A program made the translations under genes and the position numbers. This document shows, in pieces, positions 48,985 through 61,455 of a DNA stretch of 64,000 nt (position 1 is the first letter of the stretch; each line of letters starts with the position of its first letter). The DNA is from Gnomoniopsis sp. IMI 355080 (Eukaryota > Ascomycota > Sordariomycetes > Diaporthales > Gnomoniaceae), in the NCBI GenBank assembly GCA_027946555.1, contig JAPEVC010000010.1:186001-250000 (forward strand), given 5' to 3'. The notes below the pieces were generated by a model. It had not been told where the DNA came from and searched no databases. It worked only from the letters and a program-made list of their open reading frames with translations.

Positions 48985-50018
48985 ATGACGCTATTCCGCC
49001 CCTGTATCGATCTGCATGCAGGCGAAGTAAAACAGATCGTCGGCGGGACACTGGACTCCCAGGACCCTTCCACCCTCAAGACCAACTTCGTCTCGCCTCA
49101 TCCGCCTGCATACTTTGCAAACCTGTACCGCGAAAATGAGCTGGAAGGAGCGCATGTGATTATGCTAGGCCCGGGAAATTCGGACGCTGCAAAGGAAGCG
49201 CTGAAGGCCTGGCCGCGAGGATTGCAGGTTGGCGGTGGAATAACAGACAAGAACGCTGCGGAGTGGATGGAGAACGGGGCAGAGAAGGTAGGATTCATCC
49301 AACCTGAGCATGGGGATGCTCATCCTTTTTCTCACAGCCACAGCTCAATACTCTCTTTCTGAGGTTCAAGGAGCGAAGAGTCAACGAGGGCTGATAATGG
49401 AAATGAGGATCAGTAGGTCATCATTACATCTTTCCTCTTCCCAGAAGCACACTTCAGTCAGCCACGTCTGGACTCTGTTCTCGCGGCGCTGGGTGGCGAC
49501 AAAAGCAAGCTCGTCATTGATTTGAGCTGTCGTCGGCAGCAACGAGAAGGTGAAGATCCAAGATGGTTTGTGGCCATGAACAAGTGGCAGACTATCACGG
49601 ACATGGAGGTAAACCAAGGTAAGCCAAAGACCAAAGAAGCGAACAACAACCAACCGACGTGATTTGAATGCTTTTCCTAACCGTATTCTCCCCAAACAAT
49701 GGCCACTGCTGACCCCATTCTGCAGAATCCATCAAGTCCCTCGAGCCATACTGCGCCGAGTTTCTGATCCACGCAGCCGACAACGAGGGCCTGCAACGCG
49801 GCGTGGACGAGCAGCTCATTTCCAAGTTGGCTCAGTGGTGCAGCATTCCTGTGACGTACGCTGGCGGCGGCCGCAATCTCGCGGACTTGGAAATGGTCAA
49901 AAAGCTGAGCCGGGGCAAGGTTGACCTCACCATCGGCAGTGCCCTCGACTGTTTCGGCGGATCCGGGGTCAAGTTGGCAGAGTGTGTTGAATGGAACAAG
50001 CGGCAGAAGCAAGCTTGA
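48985..50018 (+). CDS. HIS6: HIS6, ProFAR isomerase (histidine biosynthesis)
   Basis: 1-(5-phosphoribosyl)-5-[(5-phosphoribosylamino)methylideneamino]imidazole-4-carboxamide isomerase, an early step of histidine synthesis converting ProFAR to PRFAR on a cytosolic TIM barrel. Exons 48985-49287, 49417-49618 and 49726-50018 give 265 residues, close to yeast His6. FRPCIDLHAGEVKQI carries the first catalytic Asp (D9) and KLVIDLSCRR the second (D136). VGGGI, VTYAGGGR and TIGSALD are the phosphate-binding loops, in the expected order. The introns are 129 and 107 bp, longer than most in this window. The second intron is set by restoring VNQESIKSLEPYCAEF across the junction. The stop lies about 1 kb from the convergent BUD4 stop. 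Confidence 0.95.
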
Positions 50019-51009
50019 AAGACGAGCAAGAAGGGCTTGGTATTCTCATATTGCTTCTCGAAAACCACCTGAGGTTGTCGAAGGGGACAAGGAACGCAGG
50101 GTGCAGACAAGAAAGAAAAGTACGAGCTGGCCTGGCTGGCAAAATATGGCACAGATACCCAATGCACTGATTGGCACCTGAAATGGCACACTCCGGGGGA
50201 AACCCCTATATATACCTAGGTAAGCTCAATATTTGATAAAGTGAGTCGATCCAGAAAGAAAGGGAGTACTACTTGAGCGTGTATGCGTTTCCCGAAAAGC
50301 GGCCTGCATACCACACTCATCTCTTCAGCAAGATAATAAATCAGATAGTGGGTTACAAAGTCACATCCAAGTCATTCAAAGGCGAACATGTTCAATGAGG
50401 GATTGTGTTACGGTTCTTGACCGAGTCAACGCTGTCTGTCGAGCAGTTCGCTTCGAGTGTATTACAAAATCATCGCCGTCCCACGCTGGGTGAACGAAGC
50501 CCCGTCAAGACTGAATGTTGGTCTCAAGAATATACTCCCATTCGGAACCAAAAAGAAATACTTTGTGACCAGAGCACAATCCCAGTCTTTCAAATACAGA
50601 CAAAAGCCTAGCTAATTTCACCCCCGGCTCTCACAAGTTGCTACCTTTTACACCACCTCAAACGGTCATGCCCAGCCGAAATAATATATCCATCCAGACC
50701 GTTGGGCGTCCAACTCCGCACCCGATTTTGGCTTTCATGGTGCACAACCATCATCTGCACAATGAAATCAAGGCCTCCAGAGACCCATCTGCAGGCCAAA
50801 TAAAATGCGTAATAGGTGCAATGAAAATAACAGGAGCCGAAAACCATATAGTTTTGTAGCCCTGATCAAAAAAGGCTCCAGTCAGAAAGTAGACCGAAGC
50901 TTCATCCCCAAATCAAAGAAATCGAGGTTGTTTAGTTGCTTCATTCACGAGTCAATGTCGCAATATCCGTACTACGTGAGCCGTAGGCCGTAATCTCACA
51001 AGTCGATCC
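50019..51009. other. convergent intergenic region HIS6 / BUD4
   Basis: About 1 kb between two 3' ends. No supported ORF is present. It contains a palindromic CCTAGGTA-type word near 50213-50222. Confidence 0.5.
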
Positions 51010-54000
51010 TCAGACAATAGCGCTCTTGGTGCGGTTGTGATGACTAGGTCGTCGCCCCTCAGCACGCCGACGCAGAGTGTCTTCCCGCTTAAGAACTATT
51101 TCACACCATTTGCCCTTGTTACGAGACCCTCCGTGGATGGTGTCATCGTCACTGCCGAGGCTGTCCCGGCCGACAACGTCAGTAAGAGCCTTCATCCAGC
51201 CATCCTTATCTTCCGCATTGTCAGCATAGAAGTCGATCACCTCGCCATTGTTGAATCGAATGCGGAAACCCTCCTCAACAAACATGTAGCCCTCTTCGTC
51301 GGAAGCAAAGGCTGAACGGCGGCGCTTTCCGTTCTTGCCAGTCGTCTCCTTCTCTGTCAATGCTCGGCGATCGTCGATCAGTCGCTTTGCGTTGGCGAGG
51401 TTGATGGTGGCCCGAGGTTGACGGGTAGCCTCATGGTAGGCAGTCAACTTTGTACCAGCGAGCTTGAAGTAGCGGCGACGCCAGAACTGAGATAATGATG
51501 TTTAGCGGAGTCAGATACATCAGGAAACGCGCGTACTTACCGGACAGTCGCCGCCCTGCTGGCTGAGTGCACCCTCCCAGTTACGGGACCGGCGCTCCTC
51601 AGCGGCCTTCATCTCCCGAATACAGGAGTTCATGCTCCTGGGCATGTCATCGTCGGTGGCTCCCTTGGGTCTCGGGACAAAGAGAAGCTGAAGTTCGAGC
51701 TTGCCGATCTTATACGGCGCCTTGCGAACAACAGAGTTACTACCTCGTTTGCTCTTGACGCTCGAAGCAAAACCAGCTTCCTCGACGGCCCACTCGTTGA
51801 AGCAGGGTACATCAACAACGTAAGAACGTCCAAAGCACCGAGTCTCATGCTCTTTGAGACAGACATAGGCACGAGCAAAGCTCCCGTCGTCGGCAGCAAG
51901 TGGTGACAGAAGGTCCCAGGCAGTGGGATTTGCAGCCATCTGTTTGGCTTGAGATTCACGCTGCTGGCGAGCGAACTTCTCTTCTTCTTCCTTCTGGCGT
52001 AGCTCCAACTCCTTTCGCTTCTTTGGTGACGCGAACACTCTGCTGAAGGTCGACGTTTTTGCCTTGCGGGGAGAGCTCTGAGACTGGACGATCCTCTGTG
52101 GGGGAGGCTTCTCCAGCTTGACGTTCAGAGTCAACTGAAATTCAAGGTCGTTGGGAACAACCAGCTCGAATTCTTGACCAATTGGTGCATTTCTTGCCAG
52201 TTCAAGCCATGCGGTAGTTACGCAGTGTACGCCATTATCGAGAGTCAGGCTGAACCAAGTACGCTCATCTGAGGAAGTCATGTTAGTTGATGGCACCAAA
52301 TGATGGAATGAATCATCACTCACTCTTCGGAATGGGCAGGTCAAGATCCTTCACCCCCAGAACCTTGACGAACAGCCTGCCTCGCTCGCCACTGTCTTCG
52401 GCTGTTGCATCAGCAGTTGCATCCTCCTCTGCCACCGGGTCCATTGCTGTGGTGTTGCTCTCGCGGCCCGGCAAGGGCGGAACAGCGCCTGGCACTGGTC
52501 GCTTCCGAATGCTCTTCTTCCTAACTTGACCATTCCAGGGCTCGACTGTCCATGACTGCGGTCGGTGTTGCTTGACAGGAGAGTTGCCAGCAGAACGGCT
52601 TGCAGGACGCATATCCTCGTTGTCCTTGTCACTGGCTGTGACGACCTTGGTGTTCTGGCGCATCAGGTAACCGCGCTGTTTGCGTGTAGCAATGTTAGCA
52701 TCAATTGTAGTCGGGATTGGCTTTCTCGCAAGCCTGATTTTAGACACTTGTCTAGACAGGGTTTGGGTGGAAGGGTTGTAAGACTGTTGAGGAAATTGTG
52801 GGAAAGCCACCTTTTGTGCTTCGATGACCCGATCAAAGTCCTGATCAAGGCTGAGACCAAGATCCAGATCCAACGTGAGGCTCCGGCTCTTGAAGCTGGG
52901 GTGTCGCATCATGTAATCGTCGGATATAGGGCCAGGGGCAAGGAGCCCGTCTTCAATTTTTGGAAGTCGATTTTGGTGACGCTCGGCAATATTAGAGTGT
53001 TGTGGCACTTCGCCACTAACAATGCGCCTCTGCTCTCGCATAGTCTGAAGGTCAGCAGGTGTGGCCGAAGGGCGAGTCTTCAGCTTCGATCCGGCGGCAG
53101 ACTTGATAGTCGCCGTATCGTCAGGGATGGCTGGCGAGGTCCGAGCCTCCTCTTCTTCTGGCTCTGGCAGTGGTCGGTGGATGACAGATCCAGTGTCAGA
53201 CTCATCATCTTCATACTCGTCTGGCTCTCCCCAGCCCGATCCATCGTACTCAGGCTTCGAAATGAGGTGATCCGGTGTGGAAGGCCGCTGAGAGGACTCT
53301 TGGGCATCATCCATCGTCGGAGCCTCAATTTCCGTAGGCTTAGGAAGCATCAGTGACTGCAGGTCATCGGTGAAAGGGTTATGCTTCGAGCTGATTGAGC
53401 CATCTAAGCGCTCGTTGATGGAAGCGGGCGATGGTTCTTTCTCTGGGGACAAAGCTCGTGGCGTTGTTACTTGTTCTTCTTCGACCTTCTCCTCCTCCTC
53501 CTCCTCCTGCTGCAGTTGTTCTAGCGCTTGAGGAGGGTTGGAGTAAGTGCTAACGGAATCATCGTCATTATCGTCGGTCCCGTTGTTCTCCTCTTCCATT
53601 CCTTCTGCCTCAGATTCGGAATGGTACTGATCGATGATTGAATCACCATCATCATACTCCTGCTTCATAGGAACACTGGAGTCATCCTCATTTATAGCTG
53701 GGTCCTCTGTGCTAGGAATTGGCACATCAGGGTCCAGAGGCAGCTGGCGTTCCGGTGAGCTGGGCGGTGACGAGAAGTTGTAGTCGGACTCCCTGCCCAT
53801 GTCCTTGTTGCCGTCTACTCTTCGCAAGATTGACTCACGTGAGATCTGTGGAGGCAGCTGGTACTCGCTGAGATCGCCAAGTGTGTCATCCTCCTCACCG
53901 GCGGCGGCCGCATCATCGTCATGCATTTCAGGCTCTGTAGCCTGGCTATCCGCCCGGTCACGCGTTCCAGCACGCCTCAGTCGCCGCTCGCGCTGCTGCT

Positions 54001-55313
54001 CGGCGGCAGACTTGCCGTCATCTGAGAGCATCATTAACTTGAGCCGCTCCTCGAGCGTCATCTTGCCATTGCCAGCAATGCTCTGGATGTCAGACTTAGA
54101 GAATGATGATGCAGGGGGTGGGGTTGGTAGGTTTCGCTGCGAGCCGATCATGCGCTCTGCGGTCGCAGAGAGCGAAGACGTCGAATTTCGTCTGCCATCA
54201 TTGTTGCCATTACCAGTAGGCGGGGGCAGCGGTGGCAGAGGGCGATTGGAATTACGAGAGTCAGAGCGATCCTGTTGAGGAACTCCGCCCGGCGCGAAAC
54301 TTGGGAAACCGTCTGCCATGGGGCTACCTCTGGGGAAGTCGTCTGTTGAGTCCTGGCGCCAGTCTTCGGGAAGGACCACCGGGGTTTGCATAGTATCCTC
54401 AAGGGTAGCATCAAAGCTTTCATCGTCACGATCGAAATCACCTCCCATGAAGTAGTGCTCCTCTTCGTCGTCGTCATCTGCTGAGTCGTAGCTGCCCTCG
54501 CGTGAGCTCGACGCTATGGATGATATGTCTGGCGTTGCCATCTCATACTCGTTGACCTCAGGAGGGCCAGCGTCGAACGTCACACTCTTTGCATAACGGT
54601 GCAAGGCCTTCCCAGAAGGAAGCTCATGTCCATCAAAAGACGCCTCATCTGAGTCCGGACCCTCACTGAGCTTGAGGCGGAGGGATGACTTGGTTGGAGA
54701 AGCACAATCTCTACTTGCGGGCCGAGGACTATTTAGAGGAGGGCTGCGGGTGGTCAAGGGCGGCGTTCTTGTCACAGGAGGGGGGGATTTCGGGTTGTAG
54801 ATAGGGATCCTGGTCTGGCTCTCGGATCTTGTGTGGGCAAAAGCCTTGTTGTCGCGGTATCCGCTGATGCCAGTGCCTCCGAAAGCGTTGCCTTGGATCT
54901 TGGACAGTGGGCGCTCAACCTGTGGTATCTTGGTGGGATCGTACTCTTGCTTGGCCTCCAGGGCAAGTATGTTGCTGTTCTTCACGCGCGAGGCTTTCTG
55001 GAGTCGCTCAATGGAACTGCGACGGGTTGGGGATGGAGAACCGCGCCCAAAGACGTTCTCGGTGTTCCTAGTCTGCCAGAACAGGCGGGGCGAAGTGGCG
55101 CCCTCGAGCGGAGAGCTCTGGAATGGAGAAGAGTCGGTGTTGAGGCCCATTTTCTGAGACAGAGTGTCAGTAGAGGGTAAGCGCGCGCGGACGCGAGAAT
55201 ACAATAAGATTGTCAGATTGTCTCACCTTAGGAGGCGAATTCCAGCTGGGAGAGTTACGCCGCTTCTCGGATGGAGAGATCTCTGAAAGAGGACGTGGGG
55301 AGGCGCTTGACAT
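51010..55313 (-). CDS. BUD4: anillin-like septation protein Bud4
   Basis: Septin-associated, membrane-binding scaffold. In yeast it marks axial bud sites; in filamentous ascomycetes it acts with BUD3 in choosing septation sites. Exons 55313-55227, 55153-52324, 52268-51541 and 51486-51010 give 1373 residues. The first exon (MSSASPRPLSEISPSEKRRN) is short and joins via a 73-bp intron to KKMGLNTDSSPFQSSP. About 900 residues of Ser/Pro/Asp/Glu-rich disordered sequence follow, with acidic runs such as ADDDDEEEHYF. The anillin-homology region starts near 950 (LFVKVLGVKDLDLPIPK) and crosses intron 2 into RTWFSLTLDNGVHCV. A C-terminal PH domain (about 1200-1335) starts WEGALSQQGGDCP and continues after intron 3 as FWRRRYFKLAGTKL, ending EDKDGWMKALTDVV. 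Domain order matches fungal Bud4. Confidence 0.92.
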
Positions 55314-57921
55314 GTTTGTTGGCGGTCGAACTGTTCCCGGCTAATCGTTGGGGTCGCACCTGGAGATGGTCAACATTGTGGCCAACAGGATCACCAAACT
55401 GAGCTGGCGCGTGACGGTAGGCCTGCGCGCGGTGAAAGGAGAAAAGGAGGGACTTACGGGCACAATCTAGGCCATCAATTTGCAACCTCTCACCTCTTGG
55501 TCAGAAAACGCAATAGCGGTTGAATATTGGATGGTTGGACCGCTATGTGGTTGAGTTCGCAAGGATGACCTTAGGACAGAGTAGTAGAGGGTGGCTGGAG
55601 CGCAGATTGCAAAGCGCGTGGCAAAGTCTTGCTGGAGGGTGAAATGCAAGAACAGGGTGAGAATAATAGAGATTCTTGTCCTTCGACAAAAGATATGGTT
55701 GACTGCCGGGTGGGGAAAACGGCTGTAGGGAATGAAGGCTAAAGGTGGTTCTGATCCTGTTGTTTACTCGATAGCAGACAGAGACAAACAAGTATATCTT
55801 GAGATGATATGAACCAGTTTTCCACCTGATCGGGTGGCAGTAAGGTTGTGTTTGTTTGCTTGCAAACCCCAAAAGAAGAGAAGAGAAGTGACTGTCAAGT
55901 CCGAGTCGAAGAATGAGACTGAAGTCAATGTTGAAATGACGATAGGAAAGGATGTGCAAGGTCAAGGTCAAGGAAGTCCAGGTAGGTAGGTCGGGTCGGA
56001 GGGGAAAAGTGTGGGTTGTTCCTTCCTGGCACCTTTCTTGCAAGCAGCCGCTCCCTTGTGTGCTCAGGGGATTGTTGAAAGCGAGTTGGGTTGGAAGGCG
56101 CGGTCCAGAGGTGCAGCCGCGTGATGCAAGCATGTGATAGGTCAGAGAAAGCGTGGAAGGTAGGCGTCGATAAACAAATGCGGCTGCCACCACGCGAGCT
56201 GCTACCCCGGCAACTGGATACGCTTCGCTGCTGCTATTTTTACACTTGCGGGTAGTATCAATCGAATACTGCCCCTTCTCCAGGATCAGCTTCCTTCTTC
56301 GCAGATCAACTATTTTCACTTGTATACATCAATTCATGGGCCTTGGGTTTGACTTGCAATCATCTCCATTACAATCGTCAAATTCGATCTCAACTCAGAG
56401 CTCCAAGCCAGGCCTGTGCGGAAGGACCCACACGGTCAGACAAGGTGGGTGGACACGCATATTCGAGGTGGCTGGTAAGTAGCCCAGCTTCTGGAGCCCA
56501 TGACACGCAGGTGCCGCTGATATGGACGTTATCAACAAGGCTTGAATGAACAAGTGTTTGCAGATGAACCCCACTCGCTTCTTTTCAGCCAATCCACTCT
56601 GCAATCCTTCGAAAACCACATGCTCCGCCTGGTCCGCTCCGGCCACCGAATTACATGGTGTGACCGGCCTCGAGTCTGATCACACATCACATCTTCCCCA
56701 CAACAACAGACTCGAGTCTCTCTCTTGACGGAGAACTATCTCCATGCATACATTGTCCCAGAGCAGCCTCCCAGCCTGCATGTCCACGCCGGAGACTTAC
56801 CGCATTGCAGGAGCCTGCAGAATGTCAGTGCTGCCGAAGAGAGCCCACCACAGATGCCTCCTCCTGACGTCTACCTACTGCACTCTACATGGATCCTCAA
56901 CCGTGCAACGCTTCTCTTTGTTTCACCCCACACACATACAAACACAGCACACAAAAGCACACGCTACGGTACCTGGGTCCTACAGAACTGCCGTTTCCAA
57001 TCAGAATTTCCCCGTTGAGACCCGAAATGGATCATCAACTCAAATTAATTACAGACAGCTCATCCCAGCCTACAACCACCCATGGTCAACACGCTAGACT
57101 AGTGCCAAGCCCTGACCAGGCAGCCTAGCCATGATTTTCTTTTTTTCCAGGTTTTCCAAGCGAATATCACAAAAAGTTGGGCCCGGAAATAATATACTAG
57201 ATCTTCTCGTACTAGCCAATTCTTGTTTTCCAAATCGCATAAGACGAACACGATTTTTGAGGCTGACCGAACAGTAGACGAGTTCGCGACCGGTAGCCAG
57301 GTTATGGCTGTACGGAGAGACGGCCTAAATAATAAATGAGGCTTGCACCTCTTTCAGGTACCTCTTTGTACTTCCAAATCCTTCATAGATGGACAATGAT
57401 CGTTTTCATGCACGTACGATCGTACTCTCAATTCAGTATAGGTCTCTTGGCAATTAGTTGATGTTGCCAACCTCCCTCCATTAATTACCGACGGGACGAC
57501 ACCGGGGGGGGGGGGCGCTCCGCTCAAGCAGTATGGGGAAGGCGCTGAAAGCGTGTCGCAAAGACGATTTACTGTTGGTTCGACTACTGGCTAAGTAATC
57601 ACCCACTGTGAGGTCGTAGAACGCACGTATTTTTAAAACAGATGAAATGATTCTATATGCCGTCTACCAAACAGACAAAAGAGTATAGTATGCCTTCCCA
57701 TTCCATTTTCAAGTAGTCTTCGCATAAAGCGCCGGCCACGCAAAACTCCCTGCTGACCCTTGCCCACATATTACAAACTTGACAGGAATGAGAGTAAAGA
57801 CAAATATTAGGGAATAGTCCATTCCTCAGGTAGTGGCAGCCTTGAATCTCGTCTTTTTTTTTCTGGCTGTAATATAATTTGGTTTGCCTTGCTGCTTGTG
57901 CGGGTGTCAACGTCCCGCCAT
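55314..57921. other. BUD4 promoter side and PMA 3' side, no gene seen
   Basis: About 2.6 kb. The part next to 55313 should be BUD4 promoter and leader. A 258-codon open stretch (55543-56319, -) has a random-looking composition and I do not accept it as a gene. A G12 run lies at 57504-57515. The end next to 57921 should hold the ATPase 3' UTR. Confidence 0.5.
57504..57515. repeat. G12 homopolymer
   Basis: Twelve consecutive G residues about 400 bp downstream of the ATPase stop codon, in intergenic DNA. Confidence 0.8.
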
Positions 57922-60900
57922 CTAATCGTCCTCCTCGGCTACAGCCTTCTGAGCCAGGTAGAACCTGCTTGTGTTGGTCTTCTCGTCACGCTCGTGCTCG
58001 ACGGCCACCTTGCTGAGCTGCGTAATGATGTTCTCCATCAGGGTGTCGGTCTTGGAGCGCTTCTTACGGCCCAAGTTGTCGAGCGAGGACATGCCAGTCA
58101 TGACATAGTAGACGATCGCAATGACGATGATCACGGCGATGGAGTAGCCCCACACAACCACAATGGTAACGATGTCGGTACGACCGTCAGTGGACAGAGC
58201 GGAGGACAGCGTGGGTGGGGTGGACTGCTCGCCCGCACCGCCGCAGAACCAACCGAAGACACAGAAGAGGGTAGCGAGGATGTCGACACCGAAAATGGCA
58301 AGCACAAGCTGGAACGACGGATAGGTCTCGAAACCACGAGTGACGAAGATGAGCCAATTCTCAGTAAGCGAGATCTCCAGGAAGAGAATTCCCTGAACGG
58401 AGCCATAGTTCTGGATGACACCTCCGTTGGGGAGCCAGAGCGTTCCACGAAGGATCCAGGTGCCAACGGCGAGCAGTGTACCCAGGACAATGGAGATGAT
58501 CCAGATCTTGGGCAGCTGCCACTCGACGGGGCGACGCTCGAAATGAGCGTTGTCGTAGGCGACGGCGATTGTGGCCAGATCAGCAAAGAGCGCAAGGAAG
58601 ACGATCAGGTCGACACGGACGGTCTCGTTGATAGCGACCATAGAGGAAACGAGGTAAAGCTCCAAGTGCAAGCAAAGAGCGATACGGTACTGGATATAGG
58701 CCTTCATACGCTGGAAGATCTGGCGGGAGATCTTGATGGCGGAGACAATAGTAGAGAGACCGGGGGCAAGGAAGACGATATCAGCGGCAGCCTGAGCGGC
58801 CTCGGTGGCACCCTCAACAGCAATACCACAGTCAGATTTCTTCAGGGAGGGAGCGTCGTTGACACCGTCACCAGTCATAGCACTGCACACAGTCCAGGTT
58901 AGCACTTTTCTCTAGTGGATAGCAGCATAGTTGGGAATAGACTACTCACGTCAAGTGACCACGCTGCTGCAGCATCTCCACGACTGCGTACTTGTGCTCA
59001 GGGAACACCTCAGCAAACCCATCAGCACGCTCGCAAAGCTCGTGAATAGAGCTGCCAGCCATGTCACTGTGCAGCAGCTTGTCCGAGTTGTAAACCTTGG
59101 TACCAAGAGCAAGCATACGGCACGTCTCCTTAGCGATGGCAATAGCGTCACCAGTCAACATCTTGACCTGCAGACCAAGAGTCTGTGCGTCGGCAATGGT
59201 CTGGGCGGTGTCGCCACGAGGGGGGTCAAAGAGGGACAACATGCCGAGCATTTGCCAGGGGCCGTCGGCCTCGCGCACGGCGACGGCAAGCGAACGGAAT
59301 CCACGGCGGGCAAAGTCGGTGGCCTTGTTCTTGAAGAGCTCCATCTGCTCGGGCGACACGTTGCAGGTCTTGAGCACAGCGTTGGGGGCACCCTTCACAC
59401 ACTCGTAGCGAACACCGTTGTAGGTGCAAATAGCAGTGATACGCTTAGACACGGGGTCGAAGGGGGTGAATTTCTCCGTTGTCCAGCCCTCAGAGATCAT
59501 ATCCCGAGCCTTGGGGTAGCGCTTCAGAGTAAGAATGGTGATCTTGTCGATAGGGTCGAGAGCCTTGATGTTGTGCGAGGAAGCCAGAGCCGCGACAGCC
59601 ATCATCCAGTTGACGTCGACGCCCTCCATGAGGAAAGGCTCACGGACGGACAGCTGATTAGCGGTCAAAGTACCGGTCTTGTCAGAGCAGAGGATATCAA
59701 CACCTGCGAGAGACTCGATAGCAGTGAGCTTCTGAACAATGGCCTTCTCCTGAGCGAGATAGGCAGCACCGACAGCCAGAGTAGTGGTGGTGACAACGGG
59801 CAAACCGACAGGGACACCAATGATGAGCAGAATCAGGACGTAGTGAAGCAAGTTGGTGGAGTTCTCAGGGGGGCCGGCAATGTTCAAGTTGCGGTAGAAG
59901 CCGCCAATCCATGAGACGAGGATGAAAAGGACGACAAGAACCAGGAGTGCTGTTCCGATAGAGTTCATGATGGCCTTGAAGTGACCCTGGTCCTGGGCAC
60001 CCTGAACGAGAGATGCAGTCTTTCCGACGAATGAAGCCTGAGCACCGCAAGTGACGACTCCGTAAGCCTTGCCGCGCTTGCATCCGGTGGTGTAGAACAC
60101 GACGTCGGTCATGTATTTGTCGACGGCGAGGGATTCTCCGGTAATAGCAGACTGGTCAATGGCGACGATGGGGTGTCCAATGTGATGGGGAGTGCCCTCA
60201 TCATCCTCAGATTCAAACTTCTCCTGCCGAGGCGAGGTGATGTCTTGAGCGGTCAGCTCCGCCTGTTGGAGATATTAGCAACGCACAATGTTTACTGTCT
60301 GGAGATTTTCACGGCTGACCTTGTATTTGGCGAAACCCTCCATGCCCATATCGTAGTCGCAAATGAGTCGTGCGTCGGCAGGGCAGACTGTGCCTTCTTC
60401 AATGACCACCTGTTGTTCAAGTCAGCAGTGATCAGGGTCAAGTGAGCGCCAAAATCGGTGCTTACAATATCACCAGGAACCAGTTCTCTGGCCTTGATCT
60501 CCTGTTCTGTGCCGTTGCGGACAACAATAGCCTTCATGGAAATGTCTCCCTTCAAGCTAGCGACGACATCGGCAGCTTGCTTTTCTTGGTACCAACCAAC
60601 AATGGCGTTGAGCATAAGAATTGCGAGAATGACACCGGCATCTATCCAGTCCTGGAGACCGAGAGCCAAGATGGCGGCAGCCTCCATAACATAGAGAATT
60701 GGTCCTCGGAAGAAGCCAATGAATTTGAGGAGCTTCAAGAGCGTAAGTATCAGGTTCGTAAAAGTGTGCAGTCGGCTCTCGGGGTCTTACCATGTTCTCC
60801 TTTTCAGCCGACAATTCGTTCCACCCGGCAGCCTTGCGTCTCCTCTCGACTTCTACAGCGTTGAGGCCTTCCCTCATGTCGGTGTTGAGCCATTCTGTGG

Positions 60901-61289
60901 GTGTAACGAAGTCACTGAACTTCTTGCCGGCCGCGGCGCCACCACCCTTCCACCATGGCTTTTTCTTTTCCTCTTCCTCCTCTTCCTCCATCACCTCGGC
61001 ATTGGGATCCCGGTAGGTATCAATATACCGAATGAGACTGCGGCGTGTCAGTGAGTCTGTATCATGTATGATCACCGGAATTTTCATGCGGCACTCACCT
61101 TCGGTACTCATCTGTCGCGCCACCGCCCCCTTTGGGCGCAGCAACGTCGATGTTGGCATAGGTGTTTTGAGTTTCCGGAAGGAATTGCCCAGCCTCCACG
61201 TCCTCGTTGTCATATTGACGCAGAGGAGTGGACTGCTGCTGTTGTGACTTTTTTCCGAAGGCCTTCATCTTCTTTACGTTTGGTGCCAT
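57922..61289 (-). CDS. PMA1: plasma-membrane H+-ATPase (P3A P-type ATPase)
   Basis: Electrogenic proton pump that builds the membrane potential used for nutrient uptake. Exons 61289-61099, 61037-60791, 60732-60466, 60409-60320, 60262-58950 and 58882-57922 give 1022 residues, longer than the 920 of classical fungal Pma1. Catalytic marks are TGES at 306-309, CSDKTGT with the phosphorylated Asp at 459, and TGDGVNDAP at 706-714. Membrane segments include the PVGLPVV turn. Two differences from classical Pma1 stand out. An extra ~40 residues sit before TGES (about 250-300, Glu/Asp/His-rich). The C-terminal tail reads LSKVAVEHER where yeast has QRVSTQHEK, with an added ~20-residue extension. It is therefore probably the second fungal isoform type. 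Codon choice is biased as in a highly expressed gene. The intron at 60263-60319 has a weak GTCAGC donor. Confidence 0.95.
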
Positions 61290-61440
61290 AAAGCAACAGG
61301 CCAGCTGTAGGAGAAACAAATGCAAAATGAAAACAGATAAGAGGAGGGAGGGGTGTAGGAGGAAGGGTGAGGGACGAAGACGGCAAGCAGGCAAGGGTTG
61401 GAAACAAACAGATAGAGGGACTAGAGGTGCCGGAGGACGA
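61290..61440 (-). promoter_or_regulatory. CT-rich leader of the H+-ATPase
   Basis: Read on the minus strand, this stretch is dominated by C and T (TTCCTCC, CCCTCCCTCCTC, TTTCTCCTACAG) right up to the ATG. Pyrimidine tracts at the transcription start mark highly expressed genes in filamentous fungi. The CTCCTACAG could be the acceptor of a leader intron. Confidence 0.5.
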
Positions 61441-61446
61441 GAAGTT

Positions 61447-61455
61447 CTTTATATT
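61447..61455 (-). promoter_or_regulatory. TATA-like box of the H+-ATPase
   Basis: On the minus strand this reads AATATAAAG, about 160 bp upstream of the ATPase ATG, and is followed by a CT-rich leader. That arrangement is usual for strongly expressed fungal genes. Confidence 0.5.

Noticed and set aside
55543..56319. 258-codon minus-strand ORF upstream of BUD4
   Set aside because: Composition is Ser/Leu/Arg/His/Pro-rich and random-looking, it lies in the likely BUD4 leader, and no motif is visible.
57889..59914. Two long plus-strand ORFs (337 and 327 codons) opposite the H+-ATPase
   Set aside because: They mirror the strongly biased codons of the ATPase exons and break at its intron 58883-58949; the antisense proteins have no family character.
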